49,822 nt of DNA from CAZVFE01 sp964626405 (GTDB lineage: Bacteria; Bacteroidota; Bacteroidia; Cytophagales; Spirosomataceae), in the NCBI GenBank assembly GCA_964626405.1, contig CAZVFE010000003.1, positions 1-49,822 of the forward strand, read 5' to 3'. Shown piece after piece: positions 1 through 7,984 of the stretch. The notes below the pieces were generated by a model. That model searched no databases and was not told the origin of the DNA. It saw only the letters and a program-made list of their open reading frames with translations. The first letter of the stretch is position 1, and each line of letters starts with the position of its first letter. The position numbers and the translations under genes were made by a program.

Positions 1-844
1 GGTTCTGACGTAAATCACCGTGTAAACCTTCTGCATTATAACCTTTATTGATTAAAGCTTCTGTTAATTCATCCACTCTTGCTTTTTGATTACAAAAAAT
101 AAGAATAAGATTTAAACCATAAAAATCAATTATTCTTGATGTAACCTCAATTTTGGCAGATGATTTTACATTAAAATATAATTGTTGGATATTTTCGTTG
201 GTAATTTCATTTTTTACTACTTTAACCAATACAGGATTTTTTTGAAATCTTTTAGTAAGATTTAAAATTTCCTTAGGCATAGTAGCTGAAAAAAGAATTG
301 TTTGTTTTTCTTCAGGCATTAATGATAAAATTGAAGTAATATCTTCAATAAAACCCATAGCCAACATTTCATCAGCTTCATCTAAAACAGCCATTTTAAC
401 TTGATCCAATTTCAAAACCTTACGGTTAATTAAATCAATGACTCTACCAGGTGTTCCTACAACAATATTTGAACCTGATTTCAATTTTTTAATCTGTTTA
501 TCAATTGGATCGCCACCATAAACAGTAGTAACCCTGATGCCAGATTTAAATTGTGATAGTTTCTTTATTTCTTCTGTTACTTGTAAGGCAAGCTCACGTG
601 TTGGACAAAGGATTAAAGATTGAGTTGCTTTATCATCCTCATCGATCATTTCAATGATTGGAATACCAAAAGAGGCAGTTTTACCGGTACCCGTTTGGGC
701 TTGTCCGATTACATCATTACCTTGAAGGATTACAGGAATTGATTGAGCTTGAATTGGGGACGCATATACGAATCCCATAGCTTGTACAGCTTGTAATGAG
801 TCTTCCGAGATGGGAAGCTCATTGAATTGAATTTTTTCTTCCAT
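1..844 (-). CDS. DEAD-box RNA helicase, C-terminus cut by window edge
   Basis: ATP-dependent RNA helicase of the DeaD/CshA/RhlE type, acting in ribosome assembly or RNA turnover in the cytoplasm. The reading frame starts at an ATG (bases 844-842) and stays open for 281 codons to the window edge. Motifs seen in order are a Q-motif-like start (FNELPISEDSLQ), Walker A AQTGTGKT, PTRELA, TPGR, the DEAD box, SAT, and the start of the second RecA domain (LIFCNQKARVDEL, then GLHGDLRQ). The rest of the helicase C domain and any RNA-binding tail lie outside the window. The family is certain; the paralogue cannot be chosen without the tail. Confidence 0.95.
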   Translation of the reverse strand, partial: MEEKIQFNELPISEDSLQAVQAMGFVYASPIQAQSIPVILQGNDVIGQAQTGTGKTASFGIPIIEMIDEDDKATQSLILCPTRELALQVTEEIKKLSQFKSGIRVTTVYGGDPIDKQIKKLKSGSNIVVGTPGRVIDLINRKVLKLDQVKMAVLDEADEMLAMGFIEDITSILSLMPEEKQTILFSATMPKEILNLTKRFQKNPVLVKVVKNEITNENIQQLYFNVKSSAKIEVTSRIIDFYGLNLILIFCNQKARVDELTEALINKGYNAEGLHGDLRQN

Positions 845-917
845 TATTTTTTTAGAATTAAAACACTTCCATTTAATTCTAATTGCCAACTTAAGAAAAA
901 AACAGCTGTGTTTTGCA

Positions 918-925
918 CAAATATA
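918..925 (-). promoter_or_regulatory. Promoter -7 box of the DEAD-box helicase gene
   Basis: On the minus strand the bases read TATATTTG, an exact TAnnTTTG match to the Bacteroidota -7 box, 73 bases before the helicase ATG. This implies a leader of roughly 70 bases. The box sits between the arms of a 6-base inverted repeat (TTTTGC at 911-916, GCAAAA at 928-933). No good TTTG -33 box is seen at the expected spacing. Confidence 0.5.
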
Positions 926-985
926 ATGCAAAACTACTCATAATATTCGTAAATAAAAAATAAAATTGTACTTTTTTAATAAAAC

Positions 986-2164
986 CTATTTAGTAATTCT
1001 AAAATGTACTTGAGAATTCAGAGCAAAAGCAGGATCAATTTGATTGGAAAAACTGGAATCGATAATGATTCTTTTTAAAGAAACACCCTCTCCTATTAAT
1101 CGATTTTTTAGGAACAAAGCTCTTCTATTGGCGGAATTCATACCAAGTTCAGAATAGGCTTTTAAATAGATTAAGGAATTTGGACTATAATAAAGGATTC
1201 GATATAAATTTTTAATATAATCCTTATTTATTTCAAATATTTCATCATTTTTATTTGCAAACCTTAGCTCAAAAACCCTAATTTCAAGCGTATCAATTCG
1301 GGTTGAGTCATTTAAAAATTCGAGTATATTTATTAAGGATGAACTTTTAGCTAGGTCAATTGTATGGGAGTCATCCAGGCGAAAAGTTTGAATTGAATCA
1401 TTATTTAGAATTTCCTTTTTAATTTTAATTTCATTTAAACTATCCTTTAATTTTTCAATTTTCTGATAATCTAAATCTTTTTGTGTTTTATTATTTTCTT
1501 CAATTGAATTATTTGAAATCTTAATATAAAGGAAACTAATTAAAATTATAATAAGGGAAATAATCCAAAAGATTCTACTTAGAAAAATGGATTTAAGTTT
1601 TGATAAAAATACTCCAAATTCTGAAGAACCGATACTGAAACTTTCATGGGCTTCAAAATTAATATTCAAGGTTTGGATAATCTTATTCAATCTAATTGAA
1701 GGATTTGAATAATATTTCTCATTGAATTTAGAAATAATATATTTTTCAAAACTTTCAATATCATCCAATTCTGAAATATCATCATGGATGCTCAAAAGGC
1801 AAATTCCCATTGAATAAGTCAGAATATCATTAAAAACCTTATTGGAAATTCGATGATAGGAAGCGCCCTCTGTAATAACGGCAGATTTTAAGTTTCCATA
1901 AAAAAATTGCATTACTGCATTTCCAATTTTATCTACATCCTTAAAACTAAGATTTGTCTTTTCAATATCATTCAGGTTTCGTAAATTTTTCAACAAAAAA
2001 TTAAGAGAGTATTTATTTCCTATAATCTTGTAAAAACCGGCAAAAAGAAACAAATCTACTGTTTCCAAGATATCATTCAATTTAGCATTATCCTTTTCTA
2101 AAGAAATAAATTCTTTTTTTTCAAGAAGATGAGAATATTGTAATTGCGAATTTTGAAAAAACAT
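986..2164 (-). CDS. Unknown single-pass membrane protein with degenerate OmpA-like C-terminus
   Basis: I do not recognise this 392-residue protein with certainty. It has a mainly helical N-terminal region (about 1-190), one strong membrane segment (about 198-216), a charged, probably coiled stretch (about 221-260), and a C-terminal part that resembles an OmpA-like peptidoglycan-binding domain (YLKAYSELG, then NRRALFLKNRLIGEGVSLKRI), although the usual GHTD motif is degenerate. The N-terminal part faintly recalls DUF937, which is fused to OmpA domains in other Bacteroidota; this is a guess. The frame is open up to an ATG at 2224, but a TAnnTTTG box at 2195-2202 lies inside that extension, so I start at the ATG at 2164. 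It is transcribed divergently from hisB. Confidence 0.6.
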   Translation of the reverse strand: MFFQNSQLQYSHLLEKKEFISLEKDNAKLNDILETVDLFLFAGFYKIIGNKYSLNFLLKNLRNLNDIEKTNLSFKDVDKIGNAVMQFFYGNLKSAVITEGASYHRISNKVFNDILTYSMGICLLSIHDDISELDDIESFEKYIISKFNEKYYSNPSIRLNKIIQTLNINFEAHESFSIGSSEFGVFLSKLKSIFLSRIFWIISLIIILISFLYIKISNNSIEENNKTQKDLDYQKIEKLKDSLNEIKIKKEILNNDSIQTFRLDDSHTIDLAKSSSLINILEFLNDSTRIDTLEIRVFELRFANKNDEIFEINKDYIKNLYRILYYSPNSLIYLKAYSELGMNSANRRALFLKNRLIGEGVSLKRIIIDSSFSNQIDPAFALNSQVHFRITK

Positions 2165-2194
2165 GAAAAATGATTGAAATCTGTAAAATTTATT

Positions 2195-2202
2195 CAAAAT
2201 TA
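2195..2202 (-). promoter_or_regulatory. Promoter -7 box for the OmpA-like membrane protein gene
   Basis: The minus strand reads TAATTTTG here, an exact TAnnTTTG match, about 30 bases before the ATG at 2164. It supports that start over the upstream ATG at 2224. No TTTG is visible at the -33 spacing. Confidence 0.5.
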
Positions 2203-2256
2203 CACAAAGGAATAGAATAAACATTTAATAAGTGGAAAAAACTTATGAATAAATAC

Positions 2257-2264
2257 TAAATTTG
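2257..2264 (+). promoter_or_regulatory. hisB promoter -7 box, almost touching the start codon
   Basis: TAAATTTG, an exact TAnnTTTG match, ends only four bases before the hisB ATG at 2269. Because transcription normally starts a few bases after this box, the hisB mRNA should be leaderless or nearly so. The -33 region is weak. Confidence 0.55.
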
Positions 2265-2268
2265 TATA

Positions 2269-3381
2269 ATGAAAAAAGTATTATTTATAGATAGGGATGG
2301 AACGATTATCGTAGAACCCCCAATTGATTTTCAAATTGATTCTTTGGAGAAGCTCTCGTTTTTACCTGGGGCTATTAGTAATTTAAAAAAGATTCATGAA
2401 CAATTGGATTATGAATTTGTGATGGTTACTAATCAGGATGGATTGGGCACTCATTCATTCCCAGAAAATACTTTTTGGCCTGCTCATAATAAGATGTTAG
2501 AAATTTTAAAGGGCGAAGGAATTGAATTCAAGAATATTCATATCGATAAATCATTTGAAAATGAAGGCAAGGATACCCGGAAACCTGGAATAGGAATGCT
2601 GGGTGAATACTTTTCCAAGAATTACGATTTGGCGAATTCAATTGTCATAGGGGATAGACAGACCGATATCCAATTAGCAAAAAACCTTGGAGCTAAGGCT
2701 ATATTTATAAATTCCGAAGAAATTAAGGAGGATTTAAAACCTTTCAATATACTACAAACAAATTCATGGGATGAAATTTTTTCCTTCTTAAAATTTCCTG
2801 AAAGAAAGGTTAATCATGTAAGAAACACCAAAGAAACGAAAATTTCTATCAAATTAAATTTAGATGGAAAAGGAAATTCTTCTATTTCAACAGGATTACA
2901 TTTCTTTGATCATATGTTGGACCAAATCGCAAAGCATGGAGGCTTTGATTTAGAAATAAATTGTCAGGGCGATTTAGAAATAGATGAACACCATACCATT
3001 GAAGATACAGGAATTGCATTAGGAGAGGCATTTTTAATGGCCTTAGGAGACAAAAAAGGTATAAATCGATATGGATTTCTTTTACCAATGGATGATTGTT
3101 TAGCGCAAGTGGCATTAGATTTTGGCGGAAGAAATTGGATTGTTTGGAATGCAGAATTTAAAAGAGAAATGATTGGACAAGTTCCAACAGAAATGTTCTT
3201 CCATTTCTTTAAATCATTTTCTGATGCTTCAAAGTCTAATTTAAATATCCAATGTGAAGGGGAAAACGAACATCATAAAATAGAAGCTATATTTAAAGGT
3301 TTTGCAAAAGCTTTAAAGATGGCAACAATGATTGATTTAAAAAACCCAGATGTTTTACCATCTACAAAAGGGACTATTTAA
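2269..3381 (+). CDS. hisB: Bifunctional histidinol-phosphatase / imidazoleglycerol-phosphate dehydratase
   Basis: Catalyses two steps of histidine synthesis: dehydration of imidazoleglycerol phosphate and dephosphorylation of histidinol phosphate. The N-terminal HAD phosphatase (about 1-175) has the DxD nucleophile motif FIDRDGT (D8, D10) and GDRQTD (129-133). The C-terminal IGP dehydratase (about 180-370) has the metal-binding motifs FDHML (213-217) and DEHHTIED (239-246). The length of 370 residues is close to E. coli HisB. Unlike E. coli HisB, the loop before RKPG (about 92-106) has no cysteines, so the structural zinc of the enterobacterial enzyme is probably absent. No other his gene is in the window, so it is separate from any his operon. 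Confidence 0.96.
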   Translation: MKKVLFIDRDGTIIVEPPIDFQIDSLEKLSFLPGAISNLKKIHEQLDYEFVMVTNQDGLGTHSFPENTFWPAHNKMLEILKGEGIEFKNIHIDKSFENEGKDTRKPGIGMLGEYFSKNYDLANSIVIGDRQTDIQLAKNLGAKAIFINSEEIKEDLKPFNILQTNSWDEIFSFLKFPERKVNHVRNTKETKISIKLNLDGKGNSSISTGLHFFDHMLDQIAKHGGFDLEINCQGDLEIDEHHTIEDTGIALGEAFLMALGDKKGINRYGFLLPMDDCLAQVALDFGGRNWIVWNAEFKREMIGQVPTEMFFHFFKSFSDASKSNLNIQCEGENEHHKIEAIFKGFAKALKMATMIDLKNPDVLPSTKGTI

Positions 3382-3398
3382 AAATTAAAAAAAAACGG

Positions 3399-3436
3399 AT
3401 AAGGAATAAATTAAATAGGATTTATTCCTTATTTTT
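3399..3436 (+). terminator. Intrinsic terminator after hisB
   Basis: A perfect 13-base inverted repeat (ATAAGGAATAAAT at 3399-3411, ATTTATTCCTTAT at 3420-3432) with an 8-base loop runs into a T-tract ending at 3436. It lies 18 bases after the hisB stop. The T-tract overlaps the promoter box of the following small gene. Confidence 0.75.
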
Positions 3437-3437
3437 G
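3430..3437 (+). promoter_or_regulatory. Promoter -7 box of the 32-residue gene
   Basis: TATTTTTG, an exact TAnnTTTG match, 19 bases before the small gene's ATG. It is built from the distal arm and T-tract of the hisB terminator. No -33 TTTG is seen. Confidence 0.5.
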
Positions 3438-3456
3438 TAAAAAATAAATTATAATT

Positions 3457-3555
3457 ATGGGTTACGAAGGAGCTTCTTTTTTTATTATTTTATTCGCCAT
3501 TTCAATAGTAGTAGGTAAAAGATTACAAAAAATTTACGACGAAAGAGGAAAATAA
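3457..3555 (+). CDS. 32-residue single-pass membrane microprotein
   Basis: The frame encodes MGYEGASFFIILFAISIVVG followed by KRLQKIYDERGK, then TAA. A hydrophobic helix covers about residues 8-19 and is followed by a basic amphipathic tail, as in many bacterial membrane microproteins that bind a larger partner. It has its own promoter box 19 bases upstream and fills the gap between hisB and radC, ending one base before radC's stop codon on the opposite strand. The positive-inside rule suggests N-out, C-in. I know no function for it; coding status rests on composition, promoter and position. Confidence 0.6.
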   Translation: MGYEGASFFIILFAISIVVGKRLQKIYDERGK

Positions 3556-3556
3556 A

Positions 3557-4216
3557 TTATATTATTTTCTCATCTGCAAAACTAAAATATTGATTATTTC
3601 CTATAATCAAATGATCAAGTATTTGTATATCTATAAGTTTTGCAATTTGAATTATCCTATAGGTAAGTTTTTTATCCGCTTCACTTGGCTTTAATTGTCC
3701 GGAAGGATGATTATGCACTAAAATTAAGGAACTAGATAATAAAGCTAAGGCAGATTTAAATATTATTTTAGGATCTACGTAAGCCCCAGCCACTCCCCCT
3801 ACACTCATTCTTTCCATTTTTATTAATTTGCCTGCTCTGTTTAGATGAATTACCCAGAACTCTTCATGACTTAAATCCATTAAATTTGATTTAATCAGTT
3901 CAAAAGCTAAAAAGGATGAATCTATTAATGGGATTTCTTCATGAACCATTTCTTTATGTCGTCTTCTTCCTAATTCTAGGGCAGACAATAATAAACTCGC
4001 CTTAGCTAGACCAATCCCTTTGGTTAATTTAAGGTCTTCAAAGGAAAACCGCGATAGGTTCGAGAGATTATAATTACTTCTTTTCAATAATTCTTCTGAG
4101 ATTTCAAATACAGAGGAAGACTCTATACCTGAACCTAAAATTATAGAAATTAATTCTTGATTAGAAAGGCTATCTTTTCCTTCTTTTAATAATTTTTCTC
4201 GGGGTTTATCCATCAT
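3557..4216 (-). CDS. radC: RadC family JAB/MPN metalloprotein
   Basis: Member of the RadC (UPF0758) family, 219 residues, the usual size. The N-terminal helix-hairpin-helix-like region (about 15-80) contains LTKGIGLAKASLLLSALELG. The C-terminal JAB/MPN zinc-hydrolase fold carries HNHPSG (168-173) followed by D181, the HxHPxG...D signature. The family name comes from a reported repair role, but the biochemical activity is not established. It starts with two adjacent ATG codons, either of which may be used. It lies downstream of rpsT, separated by that gene's terminator. Confidence 0.93.
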   Translation of the reverse strand: MMDKPREKLLKEGKDSLSNQELISIILGSGIESSSVFEISEELLKRSNYNLSNLSRFSFEDLKLTKGIGLAKASLLLSALELGRRRHKEMVHEEIPLIDSSFLAFELIKSNLMDLSHEEFWVIHLNRAGKLIKMERMSVGGVAGAYVDPKIIFKSALALLSSSLILVHNHPSGQLKPSEADKKLTYRIIQIAKLIDIQILDHLIIGNNQYFSFADEKII

Positions 4217-4246
4217 CGTAATTTTTAGTAAAAATACGATATGGGC

Positions 4247-4274
4247 AAAAAAAAATCTCGCCCTAGAGCGAGAT
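4247..4274 (-). terminator. Intrinsic terminator after rpsT
   Basis: On the minus strand ATCTCGC, a six-base loop, and GCGAGAT are followed by nine T residues. The hairpin (4255-4274) begins 25 bases after the rpsT stop codon and separates rpsT from radC. Confidence 0.85.
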
Positions 4275-4298
4275 TATCAAGTTTTTGGTAAAGTAGTT

Positions 4299-4556
4299 TT
4301 AAGCTGCTACTTTATTCACAAACTTTGCTAATTTAGACTTCTGATTAGCAGCTTTGTTTTTGTGAATGATATTTTTCTTTGCAAGCTTATCTAAAGAAGA
4401 AGAAACCTGCTTATATAAATCTAAAATGATGGATTTATCAGTTGTTAAACGCAATTTCTTAATAAGCGTACGCGTAGATTTATGTTGATATCTATTTCTT
4501 AAACGCTTTGTCTCGTTAGCTCTGATTCTTTTAATTGCGGATTTATGATTTGCCAT
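4299..4556 (-). CDS. rpsT: 30S ribosomal protein S20
   Basis: Small basic protein of 85 residues that binds 16S rRNA in the 30S subunit body. The start MANHKSAIKRIRANETKRLR and the lysine- and alanine-rich helical C-terminus (HKNKAANQKSKLAKFVNKVAA) are typical. It is a single-gene unit with a strong promoter directly upstream and a clear terminator downstream. The promoter's -33 element lies inside the first codons of the divergent hydrolase gene. Confidence 0.97.
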   Translation of the reverse strand: MANHKSAIKRIRANETKRLRNRYQHKSTRTLIKKLRLTTDKSIILDLYKQVSSSLDKLAKKNIIHKNKAANQKSKLAKFVNKVAA

Positions 4557-4584
4557 TATTAAATTAATTTTAAAATTTAGACTG

Positions 4585-4616
4585 CAAAATTATAGAAAAT
4601 GTATTTAATTAACAAA
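4585..4616 (-). promoter_or_regulatory. rpsT promoter
   Basis: On the minus strand TTTG (4616-4613), 20 bases, then TAATTTTG (4592-4585): a near-perfect Bacteroidota promoter with a leader of roughly 25 bases. The -33 box falls within codons 5-6 of the divergent gene starting at 4599, so this promoter and that gene's start region overlap. Confidence 0.75.
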
Positions 4617-5507
4617 CCTAACCGAAAAAAAATTCTTGTAATTTTTCTAATTCTGATATTTATCGAATCTACAGAGTCTAAGAACTGGGGTTTTTATGCA
4701 CACAAAAAAATTAATGAAATGGCCATTTATACCCTACCAGAATCTATGAGGGCCTTTTATTTAGAAAATATGGAGAAAATAATATCTTATGCCATCCTTC
4801 CAGACCAAAGAAGATATATATTAGACGAGGAGGCGGAAAAACATTATATGGATTTGGATTATTATAAGACATTGGAATGTTTTAAAGCAGATACAATTTC
4901 CTACAGAGAGAAATATCTACTGATTTCAAAGGAGGATTTAAAGCAACATGGTATTGCTGGATGGAATTTACCTAAATATTATAAACTATTGGTAAAGGCC
5001 TTCAGTGAAAAAAATAAAGAGGAGATTTTAAAAAAGTCTGCCGAATTAGGGCATTATTTGGCAGATTTACATGTACCCTTACATACTACATCGAATTATG
5101 ATGGACAAAAGACTGGACAAACTGGTCTGCATAGTTTATGGGAATCAAAAATACCTGAGTATGTAAAGGAGGATTTATTTCAATTTGTGGGAAAAGCCGA
5201 ATATATTCAAAATATGGAAGATTCAAGCTGGAAATGGTTATGGATGGCACATGAACAAGTAGACGAACTTATTGAAAAGGAAAAAAAGGTCTCTAAATCA
5301 ATCCCGAATAAGAAGCAATATGTTTATGAAAAAAGAGGAAATAATCTCATCCGCATGGAATCAGAAATTTTTATAAAAAAATACCAACAATCTTTAAATG
5401 GAATGGTTGAAAAACAATTTAACTTATCTGTCAAACACCTTGGAGATTGTTGGTATTCTGCTTGGTTGGAGGCGGGAGAACCAAATTTACAATTACTTAA
5501 TCAATAA
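4599..5507 (+). CDS. Exported zinc-dependent S1/P1 nuclease / phospholipase C-like protein
   Basis: 302 residues with an N-terminal signal peptide (about 1-27: basic start, hydrophobic core ILVIFLILIFIES). The mature part begins near W30, followed by AHKKI (H35), PDQ (D69), KHYMDLD (H82), LGHYLADLHVPLH (H152, D156, H158) and LHSLWE (H178, E182). These are the trinuclear zinc ligands of the S1/P1 nuclease and zinc-dependent phospholipase C superfamily, including an N-terminal Trp that becomes a ligand after signal cleavage. Substrate (nucleic acid or phospholipid) cannot be told. It probably acts in the periplasm or outside. Its end overlaps that of lepB by 11 bases. Confidence 0.85.
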   Translation: MYLINKPNRKKILVIFLILIFIESTESKNWGFYAHKKINEMAIYTLPESMRAFYLENMEKIISYAILPDQRRYILDEEAEKHYMDLDYYKTLECFKADTISYREKYLLISKEDLKQHGIAGWNLPKYYKLLVKAFSEKNKEEILKKSAELGHYLADLHVPLHTTSNYDGQKTGQTGLHSLWESKIPEYVKEDLFQFVGKAEYIQNMEDSSWKWLWMAHEQVDELIEKEKKVSKSIPNKKQYVYEKRGNNLIRMESEIFIKKYQQSLNGMVEKQFNLSVKHLGDCWYSAWLEAGEPNLQLLNQ

Positions 5508-6645
5508 TTTTAAAAATTCTATTCCAGCGAATTCCACCTGAGAAAATATTTTTATTATTGTCTAGACTCATCCAAATAAGGATAGGTTTTCCAACAATAT
5601 GATCTTCTGGAACAAAGCCCCAAAAACGGGAATCTTCGGAATTATGTCGATTATCTCCCATCATAAAATAATAGTTTTGTTTAAAGGTATATTCCTTTAA
5701 AATTTCACCATTTTGGGTAATCACACCATTTGCATATTCAATATTTTCATTTCCTTCATAATTCTTAATCGTTTCCCAATAAAATAGCGTATTCTTTTTA
5801 TTAAGTTGAACAGTCATTCCTTCTGCTGGAATTACAATAGGACCATAATAATCTCTATTCCAATGAATTTCTGTGGTATCATGAGGGAAAATATCCAAAT
5901 AATACGCTGATTCTGGATCCATAAAAGCATCATTATCTACCTCAAAACTTGGATTTTCTTGAATCATCTGTTCAAGACGCATTTTACTTGTATTTACCCT
6001 ATACCCTACTAATTCATTGGTTACAGGATCACCTAATGGAATCCAATCAGAGGATTCATAATTACTATTTCCAGAATTTCTAACACCAAAACGATCAAAA
6101 AAATCTGCACCCAAAGATTGTTTGGTTTTTAAAAATACGGGATGCTGCATAAATTCTGGGTTAGCCATTGGTTTTCCATTTGTATAGACCTGCTGTTTGA
6201 TAATTTCGAGGGTATCACCTGCTACGGCCACACATCTTTTTACATAAAAAGTTCGCAAATCTACAGGAGAATCTCCATCCGGTGCGTAATTGGGCACATT
6301 AAACACTACGGCATCCCCTTGTTTTACGGAAGTAAATCCGGGAAGTCGGAAAATTGGAAGATCCAACCAAGTTAGATAAGATGGAATATCAGTAAACCAA
6401 ATTTTCTGATGTGTTAATGGAATTTGTAGAGGAGTTTTGGGTGTTCGAACTCCATAATGCAATTTTGAAACGAAAAGAAAATCACCAACCATTAAAGATG
6501 ATTCCATCGATGGAGTTGGAATTGTATAAGCTTCAAAAATAAAAAATCGTATTAATGTGGCTGCGGTAATGGCAAAAACCATGGAATCTAACCATTCTCT
6601 AAATGGAGATTTTTTCTTTTTTTCTTTTGTAGATTTATTAAACAT
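5497..6645 (-). CDS. lepB: Signal peptidase I
   Basis: Membrane-bound serine protease (S26) that removes signal peptides from exported proteins. A membrane segment (about 22-38) is followed by the catalytic serine motif TPSMESSL (S46), the lysine in FYVKRCVAVAGD (K136), and the box GDNRHNSEDSR near residue 335. The 382-residue length with a long insertion between the lysine and the last box is usual in Bacteroidota. It is the last gene of the par operon, seven bases after dapB. Confidence 0.96.
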   Translation of the reverse strand: MFNKSTKEKKKKSPFREWLDSMVFAITAATLIRFFIFEAYTIPTPSMESSLMVGDFLFVSKLHYGVRTPKTPLQIPLTHQKIWFTDIPSYLTWLDLPIFRLPGFTSVKQGDAVVFNVPNYAPDGDSPVDLRTFYVKRCVAVAGDTLEIIKQQVYTNGKPMANPEFMQHPVFLKTKQSLGADFFDRFGVRNSGNSNYESSDWIPLGDPVTNELVGYRVNTSKMRLEQMIQENPSFEVDNDAFMDPESAYYLDIFPHDTTEIHWNRDYYGPIVIPAEGMTVQLNKKNTLFYWETIKNYEGNENIEYANGVITQNGEILKEYTFKQNYYFMMGDNRHNSEDSRFWGFVPEDHIVGKPILIWMSLDNNKNIFSGGIRWNRIFKIID

Positions 6646-6652
6646 AATTTAT

Positions 6653-7369
6653 TTATAATTTAAGCATGTCTTCCATGCCTAGTATTCCTTTTTTATCTTT
6701 TACCCATTCTGCAACCACCACGGCTCCTAATGCAAAACCCTCTCTAGAAAAAGCATGGTGTTTAATTTCAATTTCATCCACATTGGAAATATATTTAATT
6801 GAATGTGTTCCAGCCACTGCCCCTTCCCTTTGAGACCAAATAGCAATTTGTTCATTTGAAGGAATTTCATTATTAATCCATGTTTTATATTGTGGATTAT
6901 TTTCAATTATTCCTTCAGCTAAGGTAATCGCAGTTCCAGAAGGAGAATCTTTTTTTGTGGTATGGTGAATTTCATTTGTAAATAATGAATATTCATTTTG
7001 CCCTTTCATTAATCCAGCAAGTAATTTATTTAATTTAAAAAATAAATTTACGCCAATAGAATAATTTGAGGCATAAAAGAAGGTTCCATCTGTTTCCTTG
7101 GTGAAATTTTCTACCTGAGTTTTATTATTTAACCAACCTGTAGTACCAGAAACCACGGGAATTTTATTGCCTAATAATGCCATAATATTATCAAAGGCAA
7201 CATCAGGATGAGAAAACTCAATTACCACATCTACTTTTTCTGGGGAAAGATCCTTAAGTTCATCGATATTGGCAATATCGATTATTGCTGTAATATCATG
7301 ACCTCTTTCAATCGCTATTTTTTCAATAGCTTTTCCCATTTTACCATATCCAACTAATCCTATTCTCAT
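6653..7369 (-). CDS. dapB: 4-hydroxy-tetrahydrodipicolinate reductase
   Basis: NAD(P)H-dependent step of lysine and diaminopimelate synthesis, feeding peptidoglycan. The N-terminal Rossmann fold begins RIGLVGYGKMGKAIE. The substrate site has EIHHTTKKDSPSGTA with H135/H136 and K140. At 238 residues it is shorter than E. coli DapB (about 273), as is common in Bacteroidota. Its ATG shares one base with the stop codon of the preceding gene (TAATG), which suggests translational coupling. Confidence 0.96.
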   Translation of the reverse strand: MRIGLVGYGKMGKAIEKIAIERGHDITAIIDIANIDELKDLSPEKVDVVIEFSHPDVAFDNIMALLGNKIPVVSGTTGWLNNKTQVENFTKETDGTFFYASNYSIGVNLFFKLNKLLAGLMKGQNEYSLFTNEIHHTTKKDSPSGTAITLAEGIIENNPQYKTWINNEIPSNEQIAIWSQREGAVAGTHSIKYISNVDEIEIKHHAFSREGFALGAVVVAEWVKDKKGILGMEDMLKL

Positions 7370-7965
7370 TATTTTTTAAATTTCAAGCTTACAGAAAGTC
7401 CTGCAAGATATTCAAAATTATTCATATTTAAATTAATTTCAGGCTCCCAATGCAGACTAATATTATCAGAAACATCAAAAGTTTTAAGATGGGCTGAAAC
7501 ATTCGCATCAATTATGTTCAATCCCCAAACGAGGGCAAGTGAGATGATAGATAAATCTCTATTTCGTCTAAAACCATCGTTTATTCGCTTTAATTGATTC
7601 ACATCTAGACTCCGAATTGTTCCGTCTTCATAGGGAACTGCAGTGGTTGAGGGAGGAGAATAGCTGGGATCCTCCGGATGGGGAGAAACAATATAATAGT
7701 ATTCGCGATATTTCTTATACCGTTTATTATTATATCGAATAATTCCACCGATAGTGGCAAAACCACCGTAAACCAAGGGTAATTTCCAATATTGTCGATT
7801 ATAGATTTGTCCCCAACCTGGAAGAATTGCCGACTTAATAGTGGCATGTCGAGGGATAATTTTATACTGAGTAGAATCTTTTATTGAATTTTCAATGGAT
7901 TGTCCGAAAATGGGGCCTCCACTTAAAATAATAGATAATACAAAAAATAATCCTTTAAATTTCAT
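7369..7965 (-). CDS. DUF5683 membrane protein
   Basis: 198 residues with a signal-like N-terminus (about 1-21) and the DUF5683 hallmark KSAILPGWGQIYNRQYWKLP, followed by a glycine-rich membrane stretch and a second hydrophobic segment (LSIISLALVWGLNIIDANV). Function is unknown. In many Bacteroidota this family lies between parB and dapB, as here, so the position supports the call. It follows parB by 19 bases and overlaps dapB by one. Confidence 0.85.
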   Translation of the reverse strand: MKFKGLFFVLSIILSGGPIFGQSIENSIKDSTQYKIIPRHATIKSAILPGWGQIYNRQYWKLPLVYGGFATIGGIIRYNNKRYKKYREYYYIVSPHPEDPSYSPPSTTAVPYEDGTIRSLDVNQLKRINDGFRRNRDLSIISLALVWGLNIIDANVSAHLKTFDVSDNISLHWEPEINLNMNNFEYLAGLSVSLKFKK

Positions 7966-7984
7966 TTACCAGAATTTATTAAAG

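Noticed and set aside
594..605. CACGTG core that could be a parS site
   Set aside because: The flanks are not palindromic beyond six bases and the site lies inside the helicase coding sequence.
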